In this document: in pieces, positions 26,256 to 34,652 of the stretch
Layout: the number at the start of each line of letters is the position of its first letter
Numbering within the stretch: the stretch's first letter is position 1
From: Streptomyces albipurpureus
GTDB taxonomy: Bacteria; Actinomycetota; Actinomycetes; Streptomycetales; Streptomycetaceae
NCBI RefSeq assembly: GCF_023701525.1
Contig: NZ_JAMQAW010000011.1
Location: 292,441 to 330,897, forward strand
Length of the DNA stretch: 38,457 nucleotides
Direction of reading: 5' to 3'
The notes under the pieces: model-generated
What the model was told of the DNA's origin: nothing
Databases searched by the model: none
The model's input: the letters and a program-made list of their open reading frames with translations, nothing else
Made by a program: the position numbers and the translations under genes

Positions 26256-27227
26256 ATGAGCCGTGTGGATCTCACCGCAGTGCGCACCTTTGTCACCGCC
26301 GTGGACGCGGGGCAGTTCCAAGAGGCGGCCGTCGACCTGTCCATCACCCCGCAGGCGGTCTCCAAGCGCATCGCCGCGCTGGAGAAGGACCTCGGTGTGC
26401 GGCTGTTCACCCGCACGGCGCGCGGAGCGCGTCTCACCATCGACGGCCGGGCGTTTTTGCCGCACGCCCGCGATCTCCTGCGGGCCGAGGAACGGGCGGC
26501 CACCTCCGTACAGCGGGGCCTGCGCGCGCTACGCGTCGATGTCGTCGGCCGACGGGCCGCACCCGCGGGGCTGCTGCGTGACTTCCACCGCGCGCATCCG
26601 GGGATCGGCCTCGACGTGCTGGCCCTCTACGGCGCTGACACGGCCCTGGCCGCCGTGCACAACGGCACGATCGACGCGACATTCCGCGCTGTCACCATGC
26701 CCGGACGGCAACTCCCCGACGGCCTCGCGGCCACTCCGGTCCTCGATGAGCCGCTTCAGCTGTTCACCGGGCCCGCCCATGAGTTCGCCACCGCCCGGGC
26801 GGTGTCCCTCGGTGAGCTCGCCGGTCACCGGATCTGGATGCCCGGCAATCTGCCCGGGACCGAGTGGACCGCCTACTACGACGAACTCGCCGCCGCGTTC
26901 GGGCTCACCATCGACACGATCGGTCCCGACTTCGGCATCGAGTCGCTCCTCGACACGATCGCCGGTACCCCGACACTGGCGACCTTCCTCAGCGGGCGGA
27001 CCCCGCTGGTCTGGCCGGCCGGTCACCAGCCGCGGCTCATCCCGTTGCACCGTCCGACCCCGGTCTACCCGCACTCGCTGATCTGGCGCACCGACAACCC
27101 GCACCCGGCCCTCTCCGCGCTCCGCACCCATCTGGCCTCCGCGCGAGCCCAGCGTGTCGACCCCGCCGAGACCTGGACTCCGGCATGGGTCCAGCGGCCC
27201 GAACAGCCCTCAAGGCAACCGATGTGA
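26256..27227 (+). CDS. LysR-family transcriptional regulator
   Basis: 323 aa. The N-terminal winged helix-turn-helix is clear (VDLTAVRTFVTAVDAGQF, LSITPQAVSKRIAALEKDLG, RLFTRTARGARLT). The effector domain follows, with DATFRAVTMP and the terminal WRTDNPHPALSALRTHL typical of regulators whose relatives control efflux or oxidoreductase genes. ATG 26256 or GTG 26265 may be the start; the ribosome site is poor. LysR proteins usually regulate the divergent neighbour, which here is the dnaE-like gene, an unusual pairing. Confidence 0.88.
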   Translation: MSRVDLTAVRTFVTAVDAGQFQEAAVDLSITPQAVSKRIAALEKDLGVRLFTRTARGARLTIDGRAFLPHARDLLRAEERAATSVQRGLRALRVDVVGRRAAPAGLLRDFHRAHPGIGLDVLALYGADTALAAVHNGTIDATFRAVTMPGRQLPDGLAATPVLDEPLQLFTGPAHEFATARAVSLGELAGHRIWMPGNLPGTEWTAYYDELAAAFGLTIDTIGPDFGIESLLDTIAGTPTLATFLSGRTPLVWPAGHQPRLIPLHRPTPVYPHSLIWRTDNPHPALSALRTHLASARAQRVDPAETWTPAWVQRPEQPSRQPM

Positions 27228-27289
27228 CCACTTGCGACCCCGTGACTCAGCACAGGGCGCTCGCCATGCGGTGTCGCGCACACCGCGGT

Positions 27290-27619
27290 TCACCACGAGC
27301 GGCTCGCAGAACGCTGCTTCCACAGCTTGCCGGCGGGCAGCCCGGTTGGTTCTCGTGCCGCTGCGGGTCCCACTGTCGAAGACCCGCGTCCCGGCGCCGT
27401 CAGCGGTGGGGCCCAGCCCAGGTCGTCGCCCAGGATGAACAGGATGTTGGGCCGGCGAGAACGCCTCCCCGGGGCCGCCCGGAAGGGCCGCTCCCGAGCG
27501 GCGTCGGCAGCGGCTGCGACAGCCGGTCCGGCAGTGAGACCAACGGCCGCGGCACCCGCGCCCGCGCTGACGACACCGCCGAAGGCGCGCCGGGACAGCC
27601 TGTTGTTGTGCGAGGTCAC
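27290..27619 (-). pseudogene. Truncated Tat-exported sulfatase
   Basis: From GTG 27619 (GGAG upstream) the frame encodes a twin-arginine signal (NRLSRRAFGG, then a hydrophobic stretch ending PAVAAAA) and the first strand of a sulfatase domain, RRPNILFILGDDLGWA, which carries the first calcium-binding Asp pair. After that the translation no longer resembles a sulfatase and stops at 27290. The catalytic CxPSR cysteine and the other ~400 residues are absent. It is therefore a 5' fragment of an arylsulfatase-like gene left by deletion. Confidence 0.75.
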
Positions 27620-27764
27620 AGAGTCTCCAGTGGTGGAAGGGCACACCGACGGGCCTCATGACGGCACGGGAAGCGCACGGAGAGACCCGGTCAAGGCGGC
27701 AGGGATCGCGGAGAACCGCGACGGGCGAGAGGGAAGAGGTGATCGGCGGAGCGCGGGACGGCGG

Positions 27765-27857
27765 CTACGCGCAGCGACAGATGGCGCTCGCGACACGGAC
27801 CAGGTCGACGTGGCGGCGCTCCACCAGCGGGACCGGATGGTCACCGACAGGCTGCAT
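27765..27857 (-). CDS. Cysteine-containing leader peptide (HVDL...SAxC type)
   Basis: 30 codons, ATG 27857 to TAG 27767-27765. The core reads RRHVDLVRVASAIC followed by RCA. I recognise this as the short actinobacterial leader peptide with the RxHVDLxRxxSAxC pattern that precedes sulfur-assimilation genes and is thought to sense cysteine supply by translational attenuation. It lies 145 bp upstream of the truncated sulfatase on the same strand, which supports a sulfur-scavenging role for the lost enzyme. AGGA lies somewhat far upstream of the ATG. It has Cys at positions 27 and 29. Confidence 0.65.
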   Translation of the reverse strand: MQPVGDHPVPLVERRHVDLVRVASAICRCA

Positions 27858-28208
27858 GGCCAGGATCCTGTCCGAGCCGCCGCGCACATGTCAAGATCCT
27901 CCCGCCAGCTGGACAGCCAGCCGGTGTCCCCCGGACAGCGGTGACGCTCCGTCAAGAGTCCTCAGCGCGGGGGCGTGTGATGGGGAGTTGGCGAAGACCG
28001 CTGCTCTTCGATGCTTCCTCAGTGGCGGTCGGGCACCCGTCGGCGTGGGGCGGGCCAGGAGGGGCGCGGCCGGGACGCCGGAGTCCACCGGGCACGAGCC
28101 GCCATGCGGCAACCAGCCCGCGTGGAGCGCCCGGTGACTGCCGTCGGCGCCCAGCACTGCGGACGCGTGCCTGCCCACGGCGTAGGGGGCCGCCGGGTGG
28201 TCTGCCCC
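27858..28208. other. Gene-free stretch before the DUF3048 lipoprotein gene end
   Basis: About 350 bp of GC-rich sequence. It should hold the promoter for the leader-sulfatase transcript. The open frames on both strands give no recognisable protein and no repeat or terminator stands out. Confidence 0.3.
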
Positions 28209-29153
28209 TCAGCGCGCCACCAGCATCACCCATACCGGCCCGTCCGCGATGTTCAGCGGATCGCCGTCCCGGGTGGTGAAGGTCGTGCCGCCCCGCACCG
28301 ACGTACGCTTCCACTCGCCCGGGTAGGCCCGCCCGTCCCGCAGCATCTCGGCGCCGCCGGAACCCACGGTCACCGTCAGTGGGGAGTTGCTGCCCCTGAA
28401 GTCCTGGAACTGGGACTCCTTGACCTCCACCCGCTGGATGACGACGGTCGCCGCCGTCACCGCCGTACCGTCCGGCTCGACCGCCCGGCTGCCGTCGATC
28501 GCGATCCCCCACCGCTTCTGCTGAGCGGACCAGGTGAAGGTGAACCGGGCGCTGGGAAAACGCACGGTGCGTTCGGCCACCGGCTCTCCGCCGCCCGGCG
28601 GTTGACCGGTACGGAAACCGGCCCGCTCCAGCGCTTTGGCCCCCGCCGTCTCGTCCTGCACCCGAGGCGGCCTCACATAGAGGTTGTAGGGGGCGGACCG
28701 CTCCCGGTCACGGACGAAGGCGCCCGCCGGGGCGTCCCTGGGAGTCACGGGCCGCAGTGGAGCCGCGTCGATCAGCGGTAGCAGTTTGGACTGGGCTCCG
28801 GAGAACACCAGCGTCGGGTTCGGGAACTGCGCCAGCAACTCAAGATCGGACTCCCGGGCGCTGCGGACCGGGCCCACGGAGTTCGGGAGCCGGGTCGCGT
28901 ACAGCGCCATCAGTCTGCTCAGCCCCGCCTCGACCTGCTCCGCGTACACCACGTCCGCCGCGTTCAGCCCGGTCTGCGGACGCGCCGGCGGAGCGTTGTC
29001 GATCTTCACGGCCAGTACCGGACCCGCGGCGGTGGTGGGCGACTCCTCGGGAGAGCCCTCCGAGCCATCGGAGCATGCGCCGAGCAGCGTGGCGAGGAGC
29101 ACCGCGAGTACGGCGCCGAGCGCGCCGAACCGTGTCCGAGCCGACCGTTCCAT
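28209..29153 (-). CDS. DUF3048 (YerB-like) lipoprotein
   Basis: 314 aa. Signal peptide with lipobox LLGAC (C27), then a Ser/Glu/Thr-rich linker and the DUF3048 domain: LAVKIDNAPPARPQTGLNAADVVYAEQVEAG, SVGPVRSARESDLELLAQF, and a C-terminal part with GTTFTTRDGDPLNIADGPVWVML. The family is widespread in Gram-positives, is exported and has no firmly known function. No co-directional neighbour is close; the gene is probably monocistronic. It is convergent with nothing and divergent from the LeuA-like gene across a 658-bp gap. Confidence 0.88.
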   Translation of the reverse strand: MERSARTRFGALGAVLAVLLATLLGACSDGSEGSPEESPTTAAGPVLAVKIDNAPPARPQTGLNAADVVYAEQVEAGLSRLMALYATRLPNSVGPVRSARESDLELLAQFPNPTLVFSGAQSKLLPLIDAAPLRPVTPRDAPAGAFVRDRERSAPYNLYVRPPRVQDETAGAKALERAGFRTGQPPGGGEPVAERTVRFPSARFTFTWSAQQKRWGIAIDGSRAVEPDGTAVTAATVVIQRVEVKESQFQDFRGSNSPLTVTVGSGGAEMLRDGRAYPGEWKRTSVRGGTTFTTRDGDPLNIADGPVWVMLVAR

Positions 29154-29811
29154 TTGTCTGCACCCCCGGGGACCAGCGTGGGTTTCGCGGTACGTCCGCG
29201 AGGACGGTCCGACCTCTCAGGATGTTCCTTCGGCCCAGCCGACGCACACGGCGCGCAGCCACGACCCACGCCCCGGATCTCGCTCGCCCACGTCGTACCG
29301 TACGGTTCATCGAACCGCACCAACGTACAGCCGTGCGGGGTCCAGATGGCGCGGTGGCGGCCCTGTGCCCCCCGGTATCCACCGGACGGCGGAGCGGGAC
29401 GGTACGGCGGCGACCGTCATTTCAGCCTCGGCACGGGTCCTTCCAGGAGACTTCGGCGTCGACGCACCGGAGCCCCGACGCCAGCGGTCCGTTGTGAGCC
29501 GCAGCGGGGAACCTCGAAGTCAGCTGGCCCGTACGCCGTCCTCGCGGGAGTCTCCTGCGACGCGATGGCCGCGCTCGACACCCGAACGAGCCCTGCTATC
29601 AGTCCCGATGATCGGTGTGAGCACCGATGTGTATTGGTCTCAACGATGCCGGGACGGGAGACTTTTCATCAAGCCCCACAAGGGCCATCTCGATTGACCG
29701 CGAGGAAGCGCTCATAGGACTTCGCGATCATCTTCTCCGCGGAGTAGCCCACCAGAGCATCACCGAACGCCGGCCCAGCGGGAGTTTCCTTCCATACGAC
29801 AAGGGACTTCA
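29154..29811. other. 658-bp gap upstream of the LeuA-like operon
   Basis: Long overlapping open frames here give low-complexity Arg/Pro/Ser translations and look like shadows. The stretch from 29580 to 29811 is less GC-rich than average and contains a palindrome. On the minus strand, 29833-29669 could encode a 54-residue peptide of reasonable composition that overlaps the LeuA start, but its third-position GC is low and it has no recognisable family. Confidence 0.35.
29611..29628. promoter_or_regulatory. Palindrome upstream of the LeuA-like operon (possible operator)
   Basis: ATCGGTG (29611-29617) and CACCGAT (29622-29628) are perfect inverted arms around TGAG, about 185 bp before the ATG at 29812. 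The position suits an operator of the operon; the LysR gene at the far end of the cluster is one candidate binder. Confidence 0.4.
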
Positions 29812-31644
29812 ATGAATTCACAGCAGGCACCATCGCTTCCTCATCCGTTTCACCGGTCAGCGGGCTCCTTCTCGGTCCGACCGACAGGGTGGAACACTCA
29901 GCGCGCCAGTGGGATGCCCTTTCACCGGTACCGGCCCTATTTCGACGAGGTCGAGCCCTTCGCACTGCCCGACCGGACCTGGCCCGAAACGGTCGCCACC
30001 AGCGCTCCCCTCTGGTGTGCTGTGGATCTCCGCGACGGAAACCAGGCCCTCGCCGATCCCATGTCGCCCGCGCGTAAACGGCGGGTGTTCGACCTGTTGG
30101 TGCGGATGGGTTTCAAGGAGATCGAGGTCGGGTTTCCCGCGGCGAGCCAGGCCGATCTCGATTTCATCCGATCCATCATCGACGAGGACGCGATCCCGGG
30201 GGATGTGCGCATCCAGGTGCTTGCTCCCTGCCGCCCGGAGCTCATCGACCTGACCTTCGCCGCGATCGACGGCGCGCTCAGGGCGACGGTCCACATCTAC
30301 AACCCCACCTCCGCCCTCCAGCGGCGGGTGGTGTTCCGGCAGGGCCGCGCGGGAGTCAAGGCCCTGGCGACATCGGCGGCGCAGCGGGTCGCAGCACAGG
30401 CCGAGCGGTCGTCGGCCGACCTCCGCCTCCAGTACTCGCCGGAGTCCTACACCGGCACTGAGCTGGGATTCGCCGTAGACGTGTGCAACGAGGTCATGGA
30501 CATCTGGCAGCCCACCCCGGAGCGCCCGGCCACGGTGTGCCTGCCCGCCACCGTGGAGATGGCCACGCCGAATGTGTACGCGGACTCCGTCGAGTGGATG
30601 GGTCGCCATCTGACCCGGCGAGACTCCGTGATCCTCTCCCTGCACCCGCACAACGACCGGGGCACCGGGGTGGCCGCGGCCGAGCTCGGGCTCCTGGCCG
30701 GAGCGGACCGTGTCGAGGGGTGCCTCTTCGGAAACGGCGAACGCACCGGCAATGTGTGCCTGGTGACCCTGGGCATGAATCTCTTCAGCCGGGGCGTCGA
30801 CCCCCAGCTCGACTTCTCCGACATCGACGACATCCGCCGCACGATGGAGCAGTGCACCGGCATGCAGGTCCACGATCGGCACCCCTACGCGGGTGACCTG
30901 GTGTTCACCGCGTTCTCCGGCGGTCACCAGGACGCCATCAGCAAGGGTCTGCAGGCCCAGGCCGCCATCGGACAGCAGGGCTCCCCGCCATCGACGTCCC
31001 GCTGGCAGGTGCCGTATCTACCCATTGACCCGAAGGACGTGGGTCGGGACTACCGGGCGGTGGTCCGGGTCAACTCGCAGTCGGGCAAGGGTGGCACGGC
31101 CCATGTGATGCGGTCGGAGCACTCTTTGACCCTGCCCCCTGGGCTGGGCGCGGATTTCTCGCGGGTGGTACAGGCGTTCACCGACAAGGCGGGCGGTGAG
31201 GTCTCTCCTCGGCAGTTGCGGGAGATGTTCCACCACACGTATGTGAATCCGGGCGGGCCACTGGGCCTTCTGCAACACCATGACCCCGTCGGCGATTCCA
31301 GCGGCTTGCACAACTTCACCCTGAGCTTGGGCAGTGGCACAGCGGAACTCGTGGCCAAGGGAGCCTCCGCGCTCGACGCGCTCATCGACGTGCTGTCCCC
31401 CCTCGGTGCACAACTGCGGGTGGCCCATCACGTCCAGGACACCACACCCGGTCGCGATGACACGCAGGCCGTCATCTATCTGGAGGCCTCGATCACCCTC
31501 GGGGACGAAGAGCATCCCGCCCCGGGCCGGTACTGGGGTGTGGGCATCGCGCCCGACGCTGACACGGCGACCCTCCATGCCGCCTTCGCCGCCCTGAACC
31601 GCGCCCACCTCGCCCGAGACCGCGAACCCACCCATCCCGGCTGA
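29812..31644 (+). CDS. 2-isopropylmalate synthase-like enzyme (actinobacterial LeuA type)
   Basis: 610 aa, close to the length of Mycobacterium tuberculosis LeuA. It condenses a 2-oxoacid with acetyl-CoA. Catalytic-barrel motifs are DLRDGNQAL (72-80), GFPAAS, LHPHND (277-282, metal-binding histidines) and GNGERTGN (307-314). VHIYNPTS keeps the His/Tyr pair of the substrate pocket, but NPTS replaces the NSTS I remember for the mycobacterial enzyme. The C-terminal regulatory domain (~480-600) is present. AAGGGA precedes the ATG. It leads a run with a methyltransferase, LeuC-like, LeuD-like and ligase genes, with no LeuB, so a dedicated alkylmalate pathway is more likely than leucine synthesis. 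Confidence 0.88.
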   Translation: MNSQQAPSLPHPFHRSAGSFSVRPTGWNTQRASGMPFHRYRPYFDEVEPFALPDRTWPETVATSAPLWCAVDLRDGNQALADPMSPARKRRVFDLLVRMGFKEIEVGFPAASQADLDFIRSIIDEDAIPGDVRIQVLAPCRPELIDLTFAAIDGALRATVHIYNPTSALQRRVVFRQGRAGVKALATSAAQRVAAQAERSSADLRLQYSPESYTGTELGFAVDVCNEVMDIWQPTPERPATVCLPATVEMATPNVYADSVEWMGRHLTRRDSVILSLHPHNDRGTGVAAAELGLLAGADRVEGCLFGNGERTGNVCLVTLGMNLFSRGVDPQLDFSDIDDIRRTMEQCTGMQVHDRHPYAGDLVFTAFSGGHQDAISKGLQAQAAIGQQGSPPSTSRWQVPYLPIDPKDVGRDYRAVVRVNSQSGKGGTAHVMRSEHSLTLPPGLGADFSRVVQAFTDKAGGEVSPRQLREMFHHTYVNPGGPLGLLQHHDPVGDSSGLHNFTLSLGSGTAELVAKGASALDALIDVLSPLGAQLRVAHHVQDTTPGRDDTQAVIYLEASITLGDEEHPAPGRYWGVGIAPDADTATLHAAFAALNRAHLARDREPTHPG

Positions 31645-31717
31645 GACCACCTCGCCCGAGACCGCGAACCCACCCATCCCGGCTGAGACCACCTCGCCCG
31701 AGACCGCGAACCCACCC
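31605..31717. repeat. 42-bp tandem repeat across the 3' end of the LeuA-like gene
   Basis: Copies 31605-31646 and 31647-31688 are identical; a third copy is identical for 29 bases (31689-31717) and then diverges. The LeuA-like stop codon (31642-31644) lies in the first copy. The period is 14 codons, so each copy can re-encode the C-terminal HLARDREPTHPG and its stop. Confidence 0.92.
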
Positions 31718-31766
31718 GCCCCGCCGCCTCGATGTGCGGCTCACCGCCAGAGAAACGGAACACACC

Positions 31767-32456
31767 ATGCCGCAGAACTTCACCGTCCAGGGAAATGACC
31801 TCTGGGACCCGACCACCTTCGACTCGCTGCGCCGTCAGCTGATCCCGTCCTTCGACCTCCTGTATGACAGCGCGGTGCAAACAGTGGCGATGTCCGTGGG
31901 TGAACGACCGCGCGTCCTGGACCTGGGCGCGGGTACCGGACTGCTCAGTGCCCGTCTGCTGGAGAAGCTCCCCGACGCCGAGCTGACGCTCATGGACCGC
32001 TCCGAGCTGATGCTCTCCCAGGCCCGCGGGAGGTTCGCGGCCCAGCAGCGGGTCCAAGTGCTGGTCGGGGACCTGGTGGACCCCCTGCCTGAGGGCCGAT
32101 TCGACGCGGTCGTCTCAGGTCTGGCCATTCATCATCTGCCGCATGAGGAGAAGCAGCGGCTCTTCGGGCGCATCCGGGCGAGCCTGAACCCGGGTGGGGT
32201 CTTCGTCCACGTGGAGCAGTTGCTCGGCAGCCAGCCGTGGTTGGAGAAGATGTACGACCGGATGCACGAGGCTCATGTGGTCCGCTCGGGCACGCCCGAA
32301 GCAGAGTGGGACGCGGGCCGGGAGCGGATGAAGTTCGACATTCCCATCGATCTCGGCACCCAGTTGGGATGGCTTCGCGCCGCCGGCTTCGCCGAGGTCG
32401 ACTGTCTGGCGAAGGACTGGCGCTTCGCCACCTACGCCGGCTGGGTCACACCGTGA
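31767..32456 (+). CDS. Class I SAM-dependent methyltransferase
   Basis: 229 aa from ATG 31767. Motif I VLDLGAGTGLLSARLLEKLP (~50-69), the acidic end of strand 2 (LTLMDRSELML), GDLVDPLPEGRFDAVVSGLAIHHLP and LNPGGVFVHVEQLLG define a Rossmann-fold methyltransferase. The C-terminal part has WLRAAGFAEVDCLAKDWRFATYAGW, common in small-molecule methyltransferases. The ribosome site is weak (GAAACGGAA). It lies between the LeuA-like and LeuC-like genes, so its substrate may be an alkylmalate/alkylmaleate intermediate or the final acid; neither is shown. Confidence 0.85.
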   Translation: MPQNFTVQGNDLWDPTTFDSLRRQLIPSFDLLYDSAVQTVAMSVGERPRVLDLGAGTGLLSARLLEKLPDAELTLMDRSELMLSQARGRFAAQQRVQVLVGDLVDPLPEGRFDAVVSGLAIHHLPHEEKQRLFGRIRASLNPGGVFVHVEQLLGSQPWLEKMYDRMHEAHVVRSGTPEAEWDAGRERMKFDIPIDLGTQLGWLRAAGFAEVDCLAKDWRFATYAGWVTP

Positions 32457-32519
32457 GGCATGCCCCCGGGACGAAGTCACCGAACAGCCGGCGCACCCTG
32501 CGATGAATGAGGACCGGTC

Positions 32520-33932
32520 ATGAACCGCGCCACCCTGGTCGACAGGATCTGGAATCAGCACGTCGTGGACCGGGGTGGTGGCGATGAGGCGGATCTGATC
32601 TACATCGATATGCATCTGCTCCATGAGGTCAGCTCGCCCCAGGCGTTCGAGGGGCTGAGGCTCGCCGGTCGCGCGGTGCGGCGTCCTGATCTCTGTGTGG
32701 CCACCGCCGACCACCAGGTACCGACCTCCGCGACCCGCAATCGACTGCCGCTCGCCGATGACGGTGGAGCGCGCCAGCTGCGCCAACAGGTCGACAACTG
32801 CCGGGAGGCGGGGATCGAGTTGCACCCGCTCGGCTCCCCGGGCCAGGGGATCGTTCATGTCATCGGCCCGCAGATGGGCCTGACACAGCCCGGGATGACC
32901 ATTGTGTGCGGTGACAGCCACACCGCCACACACGGAGCTTTCGGCGCCCTCGCGTTCGGCATCGGAACGAGCGAGGTCGAGCACGTACTGGCCACTCAGA
33001 CGCTCCGCACGGCGAGGCCGCGCACCATGGCGGTCAATGTCGAGGGGGCCCTGCCTCCTGGCGTCTCGGCAAAGGACCTGGTGCTCGCCGCCATCGCCCG
33101 CACCGGGACGCGAGCCGGAACCGGAACACTCATCGAGTTCCGCGGCCGGGCGGTTCGGGCGCTCTCCATGGAGGGCCGGATGACCGTCTGCAACATGGCG
33201 ATCGAAGCGGGCGCCCGCAGCGGTCTGATAGCACCCGACGACACCACCTTCGACTACCTCGAAGGACGTGAGCGCTCCCCCCGCGGGCGCCTGTGGGAGC
33301 GGGCCCTGGACCACTGGCGGACGCTGCGGAGCGATGACGGCGCCTCCTTCGACCAGGAGGTGAGCGTCGACGTCTCGGCCATCGCCCCGCAGGTGAGTTG
33401 GGGCACCAACCCCGGCCAGACCACATCAGTCGACGCAACGGTCCCCGACCCCGCGGTCATCGATGACCCGGTGGCACGGGATGCCGCCGAGCGTGCGCTG
33501 GAGTACATGGATCTCACCCCGGGAACCGCGATGCGTGACATCGCCATCGACATCGTGTTCATCGGCTCCTGCACCAACAGCCGCATCGAGGATCTGCGCG
33601 CGGCTGCCGGGGTACTTCGCGGTCGCAGGGTCGCCGACACGGTACGGGCGCTGGTCGTCCCCGGCTCCGCGCAGGTCAAACACCAGGCGGAGCTGGAAGG
33701 GCTCGACCGGGTCTTTGTGGCCGCCGGCTTCGAATGGCGCTCGCCGGGCTGCTCCATGTGCGTGGGCATCAACGGGGACACCGTGGCGCCCGGTCTCCGC
33801 AGTGCCTCCACCTCGAACCGCAACTTCGAAGGCCGCCAGGGGCCCGGCGCCCGCACCCATCTCGTCTCGCCCGAGACGGCGGCGGCCACCGCCCTGGCCG
33901 GTCATCTGGCCGCCGCAGGCGACCTCGTCTGA
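32520..33932 (+). CDS. 3-isopropylmalate dehydratase large subunit-like (LeuC family)
   Basis: 470 aa, full length for LeuC. The 4Fe-4S ligands are C351 (GSCTNSR), C411 and C414 (PGCSMCVG). HQVPTS, CGDSHTATHGAFG and GTSEVEHVLATQ are aconitase-superfamily signatures. With the LeuD-like partner it should isomerise a 2-alkylmalate to a 3-alkylmalate through the alkylmaleate. GAGGA sits well before the ATG. It is a second copy presumed to be additional to the housekeeping leuCD, since the surrounding genes are not leucine genes. Confidence 0.9.
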   Translation: MNRATLVDRIWNQHVVDRGGGDEADLIYIDMHLLHEVSSPQAFEGLRLAGRAVRRPDLCVATADHQVPTSATRNRLPLADDGGARQLRQQVDNCREAGIELHPLGSPGQGIVHVIGPQMGLTQPGMTIVCGDSHTATHGAFGALAFGIGTSEVEHVLATQTLRTARPRTMAVNVEGALPPGVSAKDLVLAAIARTGTRAGTGTLIEFRGRAVRALSMEGRMTVCNMAIEAGARSGLIAPDDTTFDYLEGRERSPRGRLWERALDHWRTLRSDDGASFDQEVSVDVSAIAPQVSWGTNPGQTTSVDATVPDPAVIDDPVARDAAERALEYMDLTPGTAMRDIAIDIVFIGSCTNSRIEDLRAAAGVLRGRRVADTVRALVVPGSAQVKHQAELEGLDRVFVAAGFEWRSPGCSMCVGINGDTVAPGLRSASTSNRNFEGRQGPGARTHLVSPETAAATALAGHLAAAGDLV

Positions 33933-33957
33933 TCCCAACGAGACCACGGAGCGTTGG

Positions 33958-34560
33958 ATGCGACCGCTCACCACACTGACCGGCCGGGGTGTGCCCCTGG
34001 CGCGATCCGATGTGGACACCGATCAGATCATCCCGGCCGCCTGGCTCAAGAAGACCAGCCGTACGGGATACGGCGAAGGGCTGTTCTCCCAGTGGAGGAA
34101 GGACCCGTCCTTCATCACCAACCGACCCGAACGCCAGGGAGCCACCATCCTGGTCGCCGGACCGAACTTCGGCTGCGGCTCCTCCCGCGAGCACGCGGCC
34201 TGGGCGTTGCGCGACTTCGGATTCACCGCCGTCGTCGCCCCCGGATTCGGGGACATCTTCCGCAACAACCTGCCCAACGCCGGCCTGGTCCCCGTGCAGG
34301 TGACCACGACCGTCGCCGACTCCCTCCTAGAGGCGATCACCGAGGACGCGTACGCGGAGATCACCGTCAACGTCGTCGACCGGACCGTGGACTGCGCGGC
34401 GGCCGGCGTCAGCGGTGTCCCGTTCCCTCTCGACGGCTCCGCCCACCACCGGCTCGTCAACGGCCTCGATCTGCTGGACCTCACCCTGCGACTCGACTCC
34501 AGGATCACCGCCTACGAACGCGAGCGCGCGCCATGGCTCCCCACCGGACGGGCCGGGTGA
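33958..34560 (+). CDS. 3-isopropylmalate dehydratase small subunit-like (LeuD family)
   Basis: 200 aa from ATG 33958 (ACGGAG upstream). The swivel-domain signature is AGPNFGCGSSREHAAWAL (67-84); SDVDTDQIIPAAWLKK near the start and GDIFRNNLPNAGLVPV are also typical. It starts 25 bp after the LeuC-like stop, so the two are cotranslated as a heterodimeric isomerase. Length matches bacterial LeuD. Confidence 0.9.
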   Translation: MRPLTTLTGRGVPLARSDVDTDQIIPAAWLKKTSRTGYGEGLFSQWRKDPSFITNRPERQGATILVAGPNFGCGSSREHAAWALRDFGFTAVVAPGFGDIFRNNLPNAGLVPVQVTTTVADSLLEAITEDAYAEITVNVVDRTVDCAAAGVSGVPFPLDGSAHHRLVNGLDLLDLTLRLDSRITAYERERAPWLPTGRAG

Positions 34561-34652
34561 AGGGGCGGCACTCCAACGGAAGGCGTCGTGAGTCGGAGTG
34601 TGCATGAGCCGCCGGCTCACACTCCCCCGAATCCAGAACCGAAGGCGACCCA

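Noticed and set aside
28786..29697. 303-codon plus-strand frame across the DUF3048 start and the following gap
   Set aside because: Mostly antisense to the lipoprotein gene and Ser/Arg-rich; no family resemblance.
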